Assembly: GCF_010093815.1 (NCBI RefSeq)
Contig: NW_022985550.1
Coordinates: 1,873,074-1,937,073 of the forward strand
DNA: 64,000 nucleotides
Origin: Pseudovirgaria hyperparasitica
Taxonomy: Eukaryota > Ascomycota > Dothideomycetes > Acrospermales > Acrospermaceae
Direction of reading: 5' to 3'
Shown here: positions 9,880 through 21,830 of the stretch, one piece after another
Position numbering within the stretch: the first letter of the stretch is position 1
Layout of the letters: each line of letters begins with the position of its first letter
Made by a program: the position numbers and the translations under genes
Notes under the pieces: model-generated
Seen by the model: the letters and a program-made list of their open reading frames with translations, nothing else
What the model was told of the DNA's origin: nothing
Database searches by the model: none

Positions 9880-12347
9880 TCATGCATACCGCGTACTACT
9901 ACCACGATGCGCCAACGGCGGCGGCACAGGCCCGCTCCACGCCATATCACTACCATGATGAGGACTCGACGAGCCGATGTGCGCAGCACCAGCACCGGTA
10001 TTACTACCCCCATGCGGCCGACCAGCGCTCCCTCCGCCCCTACTACGCCCGTAGAAGCCCGCCATACCAGCCGGCGGCAACACGGGCGGGGCAACAGGTA
10101 TCAGCTTCCTCGACCGCCTCCTACGGCGACAACAGCCGATGATGCAGCTCAGGATGCCGAGGAGGAGGAGGCCGCCGACGCCGGCGCTCACGCCGATGAC
10201 GAGCGACCTGTTGCGCTCGACCCAGCTGGAGATGCGGCCGCCGAGGGAGGAGCCGTCGCAGCGGCCGTTCTGGCAGCGGCCGCCGCCGCCGCAGTCGGTG
10301 CCGTCGAGGAAGTTTTGCTTGAGGCCGTAGCAGACGCCCGGGCCGAATTCGGGGGAGCCGCAGGAGATGCTGCAGGAGGAGTCGTCGCAGGCGTAGGTGT
10401 CGTTGCCCTGGGTGTAGGAGCCCATGACTGTTTTGCACTGCATGTCGCGCGATGTGCATTGGCCGGAGGTGCATTGGAGGTTGTTGGAGCAGGATGTGCC
10501 GTCTGGGGTCTGGACGTCCGTGGGGCAGGTGGCGGCGGTGCCGGAACATCTTTCTTCGGGATCGCATTCGCCGGTGGAGGCGCGGCAGACAGTTGAGGAG
10601 GAGGCGAGTTGGCAGGATGAGCAGCAGGGCTCGTTGGCGTCGTCACAGACAGCGTTGTTCCTGAAGCGGCAGGTTGCCCCGTCGCAGCAGGCGTTGTTGC
10701 CGCAGTTGTCGGCACCGCCACAGTCGCATTGCTCGTCGCCCTCGACGATGCCGTTGCCGCATTGCTGGCCGGTGACCAAGGTCACGTCGCGGTTGTTTGT
10801 GAAACAAGACGTCGAGACGGAGCGGCGACTAAAAGCTGAGCATATGTTGCCAATGGTGCATTGGGAGAAGGCCGAGATGCCGTTGGATGTGCTGGGGTTC
10901 ATGATGAATTGTGCTTGGGCGTCACAATTGCTGGTGCTCTGAAGAGGACAGCATTGTTGGGCATTGACAGTTGTACCGTCGCTACAGGTTTGACTTGTGC
11001 AGTCATGAACTGCGCCAAATGTGTGGCCAGTTTCGTGGCTATCCGTGTTAGCATGATCACTCGATTCAGATGGCATAACGGAACTCACGCTATAATCTGC
11101 CATTCTGATCCTCCACCGCCAGTCCTGTATACAACATTGGCACCAGCAACAGTCTCGGCACTGTTTCCTCCATTCGCCTGCGAGCCCTGGATGCAAGCTT
11201 GTCCAAGCCAAGCAAGACCAACGGCAGAGTCGGTCGCACATGTCGAAAGTAGTGTCCAGTGAGAGTTGTTGTCAGACTGCTCACCGCGCCATTGCGAGAA
11301 CAGATTCAGTCTCTGTTCAATGTTGATATTCTGCGAGCAAGGCACGTTCCAGGCAGGACTGCCCGAGGACGACGAACACGCTGGTGAGGAAGTTATGCTC
11401 TTGAGACCCAGAGTGATGTTGAAGGTCCTCTCATATATGTCCGATGCGGAATTCATGACGTCGATGATGTTGTCGCTGACGGCAGACGTATTCGAGTTGA
11501 ACTCGGCGAGATAATTGCAGTCGTAGGCCACGCCTACCAGTGCAACTTGACGGGAGGACGGACAGCCAGTCGTCTGCCCAATGGTCGAGACAAGATTGAC
11601 ACCAGCAGAGTTACCCCCTGGGGTGCCATCTATCTGGCGCTTGCCCAGGAGTGAATCGATCGAGGCAGCCCAGAAGCTCTCATCGCGTCGCAACATCCGC
11701 GCATACACAGGATGCTCAGGCGCCGTATTGAACAGCAACGTATCCGCCCTGCAAGCCTTCTCCTGTCCGTCTCTCTTCAACTCCGAATGGCCCATGGAAT
11801 GCGCCGAGATATCAGAATCGCGCCACAGCACCATATATTCATCCTCACTGTCCTCGATACTCGGGTCCAACTCATGCCTTGACGTCCTGTAGTTCGACGC
11901 AAGCTGGACATGATGCGAAACGTGGTTCACCGCAAACGATCCCGAGAACGTCGGATGGACACCATCCTTTTGCACATAGACTCGCGCCGAGCCAGCTCTT
12001 TCCCACTTCTCCGCCTGTGTCCACACCCACGCCGTGCCCTTGTACACTTTGTGATTCGAGCGCACCAACGGCTCCGAACGCTCGATCCCGTCGGAACCTA
12101 TGACAGTTATCGTCGCTCCCTCTGCTATAATATCGTGATTGGGCTCGAGCGAGAGTTTGGCGTAGGTATTGAAGAAGTGGAAGGACAGGTCGAAGTGCGA
12201 GAGATGGTGTATACGGCCATTATTCGTGTGTATGGTGGCATTCTGCACGTTTGCAAGAGCTGTGATCGGATTTCGACTCGTCGACCTGGCAAAGACGTCT
12301 GTGGCGAAGGCGAGTGCAGTGGTGAGGAGTGGTAGTATCAACATCAT
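9880..12347 (-). CDS. ADAM-type membrane metalloprotease (reprolysin M12B with disintegrin domain)
   Basis: Two exons, 12347-11089 and 11038-9880 (50-bp intron), give 805 residues. The layout is a signal peptide (about 1-20), a propeptide ending near a KR site (LLGKRQ), and a reprolysin catalytic domain. The zinc motif HETGHTFGAVHD starts at residue 421; the intron falls just before its first His. A Cys-rich disintegrin-like domain (DEQCDCGGADNCGNNACC onward) follows, then a Cys-rich segment, one transmembrane helix (VIGVSAGVGGLLLLGILSCI) and a Pro/Gly/Ser-rich cytoplasmic tail. All three zinc-binding His and the catalytic Glu are present, so it should be active. Fungal relatives (Aspergillus ADM-type, fission yeast Mde10) process surface proteins or act in spore envelope formation. 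The gene is GC-rich, giving long antisense open frames that are not genes. Confidence 0.93.
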
Positions 12348-13345
12348 ATCCAGCGATGAATCAACTTCCCCGGGCTCCAGGACGAGGAGCGAACGCGATG
12401 CGAGCGTGGAAGATTCACAGCGAGCAGGGAGAAAGGCGTGTAGGTTAGGAGAAGTAATTAACGAAAGTAGAAGTTTGTGAATAGCATTGGCCGTAGAGGG
12501 AACAGGACGAAAAGAAAGTAAGCAAAGCCATGTAGTGGTATTAGTGGTGGTGGTGGTGGGTGTGCCAGGTGGTGGGTGTGTGGGAAGAAGGCTGTGCAGG
12601 CAGAGGCAGGCCCCTCTTCGTGCTCAGTGTCGAATCGTTCTCATCAAAAAAAGGATTTGCCGGGCGGCCGAATCTCAACTGAATCTCACTGAAATCAGCG
12701 GGCCCAGGCAGCCCAGACAGCCCCAGACAGGCCAAACAGGGCGGGGCGCATAGGGCATGGATTAGGGGGGACATGGATGATGGATTGGGCTGGGTGAGAT
12801 GATTTTTGGGGGGGGTGTTGCATGCGGCGTACGCACCTTACCACCCACTGATTACCCACTACCCACCCACCACCCACTACCCCCCCAGCTACAATGCCGC
12901 CGCCGAACAAGGCTAGAAAAGTGCTGGGCGCAACGCGTCAAACTTGGCGTGCAGGTAGCCTTACTTCGACTCACTTTTCCAAGATTTTCGCCTCCGATTT
13001 GCCGCGCTATTACACGTCCTCACTCTGAAACGCATATCAAACCATTCCGTCACTGCGAGCGAGACTTCGACTGTTGTTAACATCAACCACCATTAAATTC
13101 ATTGGTCTTCCTTTTTGCTTGCATTTGAGAATTTCTGTATACATTCGTGGTGCTGCTCAACACATCCTCGCCACCCTGTCTGGTGCTTGCTGATGGATGG
13201 TGGAGAACACACACACCACTGTACTGCGGTCTTGGACTGCATAACTACACCAATTATTACAGCCTTAGGATATCGCTATCGCGTAACTAACTAATAAACG
13301 CCCAGATACAATGCGCCACTGGCCTGTTCCTTGCGCCCGCAGCTT
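12348..13345. other. Intergenic: upstream of the ADAM gene, downstream of acetyl-CoA synthetase
   Basis: This 1 kb contains a GTGGTGG-rich stretch (12534-12590) and a C-rich ACCCACT-like run (12838-12892). No gene seen. Confidence 0.6.
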
Positions 13346-15849
13346 CTACTTCTTCTTCTCTGCCTGCACTATCTCGATGATCTTCTCCACAACGGATGGG
13401 TCGGATAACTGTGTCAGTCTGAGTCAGCCGCATCTTCAACTCCTGCAAAGCTTCATCTTGACTTACTGTTGTGATATCGCCAAGCTGGTCCTCCTCGCCC
13501 GCCAAAATCTTTCTTAGGATTCGGCGCATGATCTTGCCCGACCGTGTCTTGGGCAGGTCGGGAACGACATGAATGGCCTTGGGCGCGGCGAATGGGCCGA
13601 TGGACTTGCGCACTTGTAGAACGAGGTCCTTCTTGGTCTGATCTGTGAGATCGTTGCCTTCTTTGATAGATACAAACGCGTTGATGGCTTGGCCAGTGAG
13701 TTCGTCGTTCACTCCCACAACGGCGGCCTCCCCGACAATGGCTGTCTTGCTTAGTTCCGTGTCTTATCTCCGGCTATATGGTTTATACTTACGGTGTTCA
13801 ATGAGTGCAGCTTCAATCTCTGCCGTCGATAGACGATGCCCAGACACGTTGACGACATCGTCTACGCGGCCACGGATCCAGTAGTAGCCTTCGTGGTCAC
13901 GACCCGCTCCATCCCCGGTGAACTTGCTTGGCATTAGTACATCCCAACTCGACATTCTGCTCTAGTCACTCACGTAGTAGCCCTTGTATACATTCAAGTA
14001 TGTGTCCATGTAACGCTTGTGGGCGCCCCAGACCGTTCGGGCCATGCTTGGCCATGGCTGCTTGAATGCGAGCACACCTTCGACATCGTTTCCGTGTATC
14101 TCCTCGCCAGAGACAGGGTCAATAATCGCGGGCTCAATCCCGAAGAACGGAAGAGAGGCACTGCCAGGCTTGGTTGGAGTGATACCACCCAGAGGAGTGA
14201 TGACGTGGGATCCGGTCTCTGTCTGCCAGTATGTCTAGAATGACATGTGAGTTGAAAGTCCTCCCTGGACGTGTGACAACGACTTACGTCTACTACGTGT
14301 GCGACCTTCTTCCCTACTGTGTCGTGGTACCATTTCCATACCTCAGCAGCAATCGGCTCACCGACTGACCCCAGAACACGGAGCTTCTTCATCTGTGCCT
14401 TGACGTGCTCATCACCTGCACGCTTGAGAAGTCGAAGAGCGGTAGGTGCAACGTAGAATTGCGTCACACCATGTTTCTCAACCACATTCCAGTAGCGAGA
14501 AAAGTCTGGGTATGCTGGTGTACCTTCGAACACAACGGTCGCGACACCGAGCACTAGCGGAGCGTAGACAACATACGTGTGGCCAGTGATCCAACCAACG
14601 TCACCACCACAGAAGAAGACGTCGTCGGGGTGAATATCGAACACGTACTTGCCAGTAGCAGCAGCTCCAAGCAAGTAGCCAGCTGTAGTGTGCATGACAC
14701 CCTTTGGCTTGCCTGTCGAGCCAGAAGTGTACAAGAGGAACAACGGGTCCTCCGAGTTCATAGACTCAGGGGCAATGTAGTTGGGCCACTTCTCGACCTC
14801 CTCATGCCACCACAGGTCGCGACCCTTTGTCCATGGAACCTCTGTACCGGTACGCTTGTAGACAAGACATCCTCGGACGTCAGGACACTGCTTCAGCGCT
14901 TCGTCGACAATCTTCTTCGTGCCAATGACCTTTCCACCACGCTTGCCCTCATCCGTAGTGATAACGACCTTGGACTCGGCATCAATGATGCGGTCACGCA
15001 GTGAGTCGGACGAGAACCCAGCAAAGACAACAGAGTGCACAGCACCGATCCTCGTACAGGCGAGGAACGCAATGACGGCCTCGGGGATCATAGGTAGGTA
15101 CAGAGCAACAGTGTCGCCCTTCTTGACGCCCATCTCTTTGAGGACAGCGGCTAGCCGACACACCTCACGGAGAAGCTCTCCGTATGTGATGGTGCGACCC
15201 TCGCCCTCCTCATCAGCCTCGTAGATGATGGCTGGCTTATCCGGATTCTTGAACGCATGACGATCGACGCAATTGTACGATGCATTCAGACGTCCCTCGA
15301 GGAACCATGCATTGTCGCCATTTTTGAAGCTACCGGAATGAACAGTCTGGAAGTCGCGCTCCCAGGTGAGCAGCTGGCGGGCTAAGTCACCCCAGAAGAC
15401 ATGGGGCTGCTCGATGGACTGTTTGTATAGTCTCTTGTAGTCGTCAAGATCCTTCAGATGGGTGGTTTTGTCCTTGGACGTGTGGTTGCTGGAGTAGTGT
15501 GTTAGTGAGGCCGGAGAAGGCTACGTCAAGGGCGTAGGTAGTGGACAAGTGAGCTCTAGCTGCCCCGCCAGCCCAAGAAAGAGGCGCGAGCTCGTCGTTG
15601 ACCCCGCACTCGGCGAACAGCTGGGGCCCTCGATTCACGAGAGCTTGAGATCGTCGCGTGTGTCTGACGTCAAAGGAATGTGTAGATGTGTGGAAGGAAG
15701 GCTGGAAAGTGCTTCTTGAAGCGTGGAAGAGGAACAGGAGGAACTTACTCGAGATATCCCTTCGGAATTGGATACGTCTCTACCTGATGCGCTTCCTGCA
15801 CAACAGCGCCCTCCGGGGCTTTCGGAGGCTGGATTGGACCCTCTGACAT
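13346..15849 (-). CDS. facA: Acetyl-CoA synthetase (acetate-CoA ligase)
   Basis: Six exons, 15849-15749, 15488-14288, 14234-13974, 13922-13793, 13741-13467 and 13408-13346, give 676 residues, the usual size of fungal AcsA/FacA. It activates acetate through acetyl-AMP to acetyl-CoA, needed for growth on acetate or ethanol and for cytosolic acetyl-CoA. Visible motifs are the AMP-binding P-loop [17 protein letters not shown], the [17 protein letters not shown] motif rebuilt across an intron, the [19 protein letters not shown] hinge and the C-terminal acetylation-site motif [16 protein letters not shown] with its catalytic Lys. The chain ends in a Lys run with no peroxisomal SKL signal. The first intron is unusually long (260 bp) for this window; the other four are 51-58 bp. 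Intron phases at the fourth and fifth junctions restore the highly conserved [13 protein letters not shown] and DITTLSDPSV segments. Confidence 0.97.
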
Positions 15850-17021
15850 GGTGACTGTATATCAGTGTGGCCAATTGAACGATGGGCTGTGAGATACTGA
15901 AGAGTTGAGGTAAGGAGAATGGCCTGCAGGACAGCTGGGGGTCGAGCGGCTATTGTATGCCGGGCAAAGGGCAGCTTCTGCTCGCGCGTGTGGAACCGTA
16001 TCGGTAACTCTGGATGTGCTAGGGTGACGGGCTATGCAGGTGCAATTTGAGTACTAGGGTGGGAGTGGAGCTCTTCAAGTGGCCAAGTGGTGTACTATAT
16101 GGCAAAAAAACTGATGGTTGTGGAAGAGTAGTGAAGGTCAAGAGGTTCGGATAGTGAACAGAAGCAGTAGAGGAGCAACGTGAGCGGCCGGCGTGGTCTA
16201 TATACAACACAGTGTAACTAAAGATGATGATGATGATGCAAGCCAGGCTCCCAGTCGCATTATGATGTGCATCCCGTCTTCCGTCCATACAAGCAAAACG
16301 TATCTCAGTCAGGTATAGGTAGGTAGTAGGTAATTAGTGTGGAATGGTTCCTCTACTCGTTTGTGGCCACGATCGTCACATTATGACTGGAAAACACGGC
16401 AATAGAACGTCAACGGAACAAACAATCGAAGCTCTTGAAAGTGAATCGACCGTGTTGGAGTGTCTCCTACTCCTCTCCTCCCTAGTACTAGCCGTGGGCA
16501 TTGTATTAGTGTCCCTTTTGCCCGGCCAGCTGTATGTGGGGTAGTGACGCATCGCCAGGGCCCAGTCTGATGTAAGCCGAGACCTCTCTCTAGATGTGCT
16601 TTTTTCCCTTCGACCTGCCTTACCCTCGCCGTCGGCCCCTTTGTCCTTTTCTTTTCATCTGGTCCACAACATCCCAGCATCATTTGACTATCCTGTTTGC
16701 ACCGACTACAACCCATGCTCCCTCGACACTACCATCCATCCTATGCCACCACCTTCTTCTCCATACCCACGTGTTGTTTGTCCCGACTAGTGGATTAAAA
16801 GTCCAACAGTATGTACCGCGCACCGAAAAGATGCTCTACTACTTGATATGGCCGGGTATATATATCTGATTCCGAGCCCTCAACGCCATTCGCCTTGGTC
16901 TCATGTCGATGCCGTGTAAGAAAGATCAAGTCGCTCAGAACATCGCCGCGTTGCCCCATCCTGAAAACTCCTGAATGCCATAATGCTCCAAATATGCCTG
17001 CCCTCTGCCTGTGAGCTTAAC
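15850..17021. other. Intergenic: upstream of acetyl-CoA synthetase
   Basis: These 1.17 kb carry a TATATA-like site on the minus strand near 16199-16206 and a (GAT)n run near 16223. No gene recognised. The region is expected to hold the 5' UTR and promoter of the acetyl-CoA synthetase gene and the 3' UTR of the WD40 gene. Confidence 0.55.
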
Positions 17022-20000
17022 TCAGCCTCCTATTTCCCCTTTGTCCTTAACGCCTTTTATCGTGTCTGTGTCTGTGCTGTCACTACGCTCTCGTGTTGCA
17101 TCGGTCTCGTCTGAGCTATTGACCTCGCTCCCTTTGCGAACCTGTTGTGCGACCCGCTCTGCTATCTTCTCGTCCAACATCTCTACCAGTCGGTTCGAGT
17201 ATTGGTCCAGTAGTTTCGCCATCACACGCTCGTCCATTCCCCTACTCTGAATTGCCTTCTCACCGACTGCTCGTGCTGTCAGCGCCAGCTCTCTTTCAAG
17301 CTCTCGTACTTGCTCCGTCGTCAGATTGTCGGAACTGCTCCCTAGTTTCTTCCGGTATGCCCGCAATGTCCGGCAGACTTGCTCTGTGGAATTGCCAAGA
17401 CTTCCAAATTCATACGTAGTCGGCATTGGTTTGGCTCTGGATCGTAGATCATTGGAAGAGCGACGCATTTTCGCTATTTTGGCAGCTTCAACCTTGCTTC
17501 GCGGACTTGGGGGAGACGGTGATCGATTTCGAAACGATCGACGCGTTGGAATCTCAGGTGTAGAGTAACCGCCTCTTAAGTTGGCCGAAGATGAAGGAGG
17601 GTCCAATCTTGGTGCTTGTGCGAGGCTAAATTTGGATGATTTCTTCCTCAATCGAGGGGAGCGACTTCCGGTTTGTGTTGGAGTTTGCGCGTCTTCCGTC
17701 GATGACCGCTGGAAACGCGCAAGCTCCGACTGGGACAACACTCTGCGAAGAGGAGGTCGACTGGATTTCTTGTCCTTCTCCACGGGGCTGAGCCCCATAA
17801 GGTCCATTGACTTCGTCAGCTCTTGAAGTTGTTGCTGCCGACGGTCAAGGTCCCAGATAAAGATGGTACCATCGGCAGCGACAGTCACAAGTGATTTTTG
17901 TTCCATATCCGTCTCCTCTCCTTCACTGGTAGAAACTAGGGTAATTCCGGTGATTCCTTCAGTATGACCCCAGTCACGTTTTATCAATGATCCACTCTCA
18001 TTGTATAGGCGCACAGATTTGTCCGTACTGGAAATACCCCCTGTCAAGGTCGCTCCTCGTCTGGGCACAGTCACGAGACCAGATAAAGCTACAGCATCTC
18101 CACCCTCAGTATCTGTGGCTCTGAAAGACGTGATGACCTGACCAGTCTCAATATCATACTGATGAACTTGCCGATCGATGGTCGAAACGATTATAGCATC
18201 ATCCTGATTAGGGTCCAGAATAATTGACAAAGGGGTGGCTTTCAGCGTGATTGTCCGCAATATGACAAAAGCGGTCAAAAGTCGATGGCCTTCTTGCAAC
18301 GAGACCTTCTCCCTCACCACAATTGTTCGATCGGATGAACTTGATATAAGCCTTGTACCATTCTTAGAAAATAGAAGAGAAGTAACAGCACCAACATGTT
18401 CATCCATAGTCTGCAGTAATTCCCATGTACCTTCTCTTTGCTCAAAGACTTGTAGAGTTCGATCGCGACTTGAGCAACCGACGAGTGCATTGCTCTCCTC
18501 GTGAATTGTGACATCAGTGACCTCTGCGGCATGAGCCTTGCAGGTAAATACTGTCTTCTTCGTTTTGCCGTCGACAATCCTGAGTAAACCAACTTTGTCA
18601 CCACAGGCGAAGAAATCGGCGTTACGGGAGGCACGCACGACTTTGAGCTCGTTACGATCATCTTCGACATCATCGGGTTGTGTCAACTCGACCTTCATAT
18701 CTCCTTTGCAGTAACCGCCTTGATCCCAAAATAGAACAGCCCCATCTGCCGACCAGGTGAAGAATGAGGCGTCAAATTTATTGGGTAGTGGGAGCGCGTC
18801 AACCCCTAATACAGCGTCGCTATGAGCTGGTAGCTGCCGAATCACCTCCACGGAACTTCCATCGTCTGTTGGTAGTCTCAACAGCTTGATATGGTGTTCA
18901 GAGTCCACCGAGACCAAGCAAGACTTCAAAGATGTTATGGCTTCAATGTGGCATGTATCGCTTGCAAGGGCAGCATCCTCTGTCGCGTCAACCGGGCCGG
19001 GGGATTGCGGGGGAGTACGAGTTGCGAGCAGATCGTCGACCCTGAGTATCTTTAAAGTGCCTTGAGCACCTGTAAGGTGTAGCCTGCCGTCATCAGACAC
19101 AGTTGAACAATTTACACCAAACCCGGCATCTGCGATTTTGAAAAGGCGTTGCGCGCCTTCTGTGTCATCGAGAAGGCAAATATCTCCCCGGGACGTACAG
19201 ATGACAGCCTTCGATGCACTAATGGGAATGACACTCGTGAAAGTACATTCGAGTAGAGGTCCAAGAAGGCAATTTCTGCCCTGAAGAGTCTTGTTCATAG
19301 ACCCTGGGACAGAATTGCCAAAATCGCTCATGCGTGACTTCGTTGGCGAGAAGACTTGTACCTCTTCCGTACGCCATACTTTCACATGTCGAGTGCCGAT
19401 ACTATGCTTCTTAGAACCAACGTACTTTCTTGCAACACGAATAGCACTTACGTTATCAGATTTTGGCCAAGCCAGGCAATGCGTGTAATGTTGCTCGTGC
19501 ATTTGTTACTCGCATAGAAGACCGTGGACCCATTTCTTGGGTTCACATTCCAGATGTAAAGAAATCCATCATTAGCTGCACCTAAACTAGCAAGGAGTTG
19601 TGAATCGGGGCTGAATGCAACACATCGTACGCCAAATGTATGATCGTATATAGACGTCAAGGGATAATCGGAAGGTGCGTCCAGCGCCGTAGAGAATATA
19701 AGAACTCTGGGTTTATTCCCCGTCTAGATAAAGTCAGCATACAGGACTGTATGCTAGAACAGCCATAGCTTACCTCGCCCACAGCCAAGTATTTGCCATC
19801 CGGGCTGAAGGAGACACATGTGGCGGTCTTGACCCGATCGCGAGCCGTCCATGACTTTCCGCCGGCAGCATCTCCCCACTCAGCCGTAGGAGATCCCAAA
19901 GATAATCCGATTCCCGATTCTCTTATCGAAGCTGGAGTCCGTATGCGACTATCATTCGGATTCTGGTTGGGTGTGGAAGGACCATAGGCGGAGGTCGCCG

Positions 20001-20316
20001 TGTTGATGGGAGCTGTGGTCGGTCGTGCTCGGAAGAAGCGTTGAGAAACTTGGTACTTTTCGTCGACTGTCGCGATGACAGCTGCTGCGCCAGCGGTGAA
20101 CGCGAAAGAGTTGCTGTTGGGAAGTCCGTCGAAAGAGTTTGGGGAAGCAACGGTGGTGCCAATAACTTGTCGGAGGGAAAGTGTGGAATCATTACGATTG
20201 GATTTGATCGGAGATTTGGCAGACGTGCCTTTGGCAAAAGGTGAATTCGAGGGTGTAAGCTTCAGAGCGAATGCAGGGCTCATCAGCCGGGAGTTGGGTA
20301 CGGGCGTGACCGACAT
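17022..20316 (-). CDS. WD40-repeat scaffold protein, MAPKBP1/WDR62-like
   Basis: Three exons, 20316-19774, 19723-19452 and 19401-17022, separated by two 50-bp introns, give 1064 residues. A Ser/Thr/Pro-rich N-terminus (1 to about 155) precedes a long array of WD40 blades. Clear examples are TATCVSFSPDGKYLAVGE, FGVRCVAFSPDSQLLASLGA, GTRHVKVWRTEEV and LLFSKNGTRLISSSSDRTIV. This is consistent with the two-propeller build of MAPKBP1/WDR62 relatives. A basic Ser-rich linker follows (about 640-880), then a helical C-terminal segment with a likely coiled coil (NLTTEQVRELERELALTARA and MDERVMAKLLDQYSNRLVEM). Animal relatives scaffold JNK signalling and sit at spindle poles; a fungal function is not established in my knowledge. 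The name is by architecture, so orthology should be treated as probable rather than shown. Confidence 0.85.
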
Positions 20317-21032
20317 GTCCAGTTATGCCGAATAGAAATTTGCTGATAGAGAGCGAGTGACATCTCAGGTAAACATGCTAGGCAAGCAGTCATAAGGAGA
20401 TAAACGAATGGCAGCAATGCGAAGGAGCGTTGCGAAGGTCGAGGTTGCAGTGAAGGAGCGGAAGATAGAAGCGAGTTCGTATGTGCGATCGAAGGAGTAG
20501 GAGTTTCGACGGGTGAATTCTCCGATTATCTGAGGCTGGCACTGGACCGCGCGCCCATCACATTTGATCGGCGTGATAGGGGCGGTAGTGTGATGATTGC
20601 AATTTTTGCCGGGCGCAACACAACACTACGCATGGGGTAATTGAGAGCTGAATACGTCCGAAGTCGTTCCTTTTGATTGGAGCCGAGACTGAAATGAAAC
20701 AGCGACGTTCTTCACCGTATATTGTCAGGGTCAGGTTCAATTGAGGTTACGATGCAATGATGGTAATAGATACGAAGAGGTCTGAAGAGAATTGTTGTGA
20801 AAACGCGGGCAGCAGCTACGAAGCGACGGGTGGTACGAGCGCCTTGCATAATAAACAGATTGTGCAGTGTGCACAATGTGAGCCTGGGGTTGCTGCCTGA
20901 TGTCTTAAGGTATCCATACCTTGGAATAACCCTAGACTGCAAATCAGAATACATGGCCCATCGGCCCGTGCCTCTTTCGAAGCTAACTCGCCACTACATC
21001 AAACAAAACATCTCTTTGTTTACTTGGCCATT
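20317..21032. other. Divergent intergenic region
   Basis: About 700 bp between the starts of the WD40 gene (minus) and a small membrane protein gene (plus). No gene seen. Confidence 0.6.
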
Positions 21033-21759
21033 ATGACAAACACCGGAGATAGTCCGCTCTCAATCACTGGCTCCATTGTCGGCATCGTCGCATTGGTGCT
21101 GTCCGTTTCTACCATCATTCAGGCTGTCTACATCTATGCCAGTGCTTATCGGGCTGCACCCGCCGAGCTGAAGAGATACACCTCTTCCGTCTCCAACACC
21201 ATGGATGAGCGTTCTTACAGACTCAGGAGTGGGCATATCCCAGGTCCAATCAACCTAGCCTTGGGTGGTAACGCCAAATACGATAATGCTCGGTGGACTG
21301 AGATGTTGGAGGAGTACTACGAAGCTCACCTAGAGCTTGAGGACGAGCTCCATAAGATCAAACATAGAGGCCGAAATATAGACTCTCTGATCAATTGGAA
21401 CCGCATTCTGTGGCTGTTCCGGAAGAAGGACTTGGATGAGTCTGTCCAACGCGTGGAGACATTGAGATCTCGAAAGATGGCTGTCTGTCTGAATGCGTTG
21501 CTTGCGTATGCTTTACAAACACCTTTGACTTCCATGTTAGCGCTGATAAAATTTCATGATCAGAGATGTATCGAGTATGAAAGAAACCCTGAATCGTATT
21601 GAAGCTAGAATACCACAGGGTCCACTTCGCCTCCCCGTCGCACGACCTCCAGAGGAACCCGAGCACGACTCTCTGGCAAGACCATTGAACCTGTATGCAA
21701 GCTCGGTGCTGGGAGAGTCTGTGACTGATATAGTTCGAACATCACTCGATTCCAGATGA
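21033..21759 (+). CDS. Small membrane-anchored fungal protein of unknown function
   Basis: Two exons, 21033-21505 and 21564-21759 (58-bp intron, GTATGC donor, CAG acceptor), give 222 residues. The ATG at 21033 is the first ATG. After a short polar start, one hydrophobic helix spans roughly residues 13-38 (SITGSIVGIVALVLSVSTII). A soluble, charged, helical region follows (EMLEEYYEAHLELEDELHKI) and then a Pro-rich end. It resembles the anonymous fungal proteins that pair one N-terminal membrane helix with a helical cytoplasmic part; I cannot name a family. Splicing is supported because reading through the intron shifts into an unrelated short tail, while joining the exons gives a continuous helix (LLADVSSMKETLNRIEARI). 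It is convergent with the armadillo gene, with only 71 bp between stops. Confidence 0.65.
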
Positions 21760-21830
21760 CTGCCGGGAAATTCTACATCGGTTGAACGTCACTCATGGGA
21801 ACTGAGCATGGCCTAAAGTCCTTGTCTAGC

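Noticed and set aside
9907-10721. Ala/Pro-rich open frames overlapping the ADAM disintegrin region
   Set aside because: Low-complexity shadow frames over a conserved Cys-rich domain.
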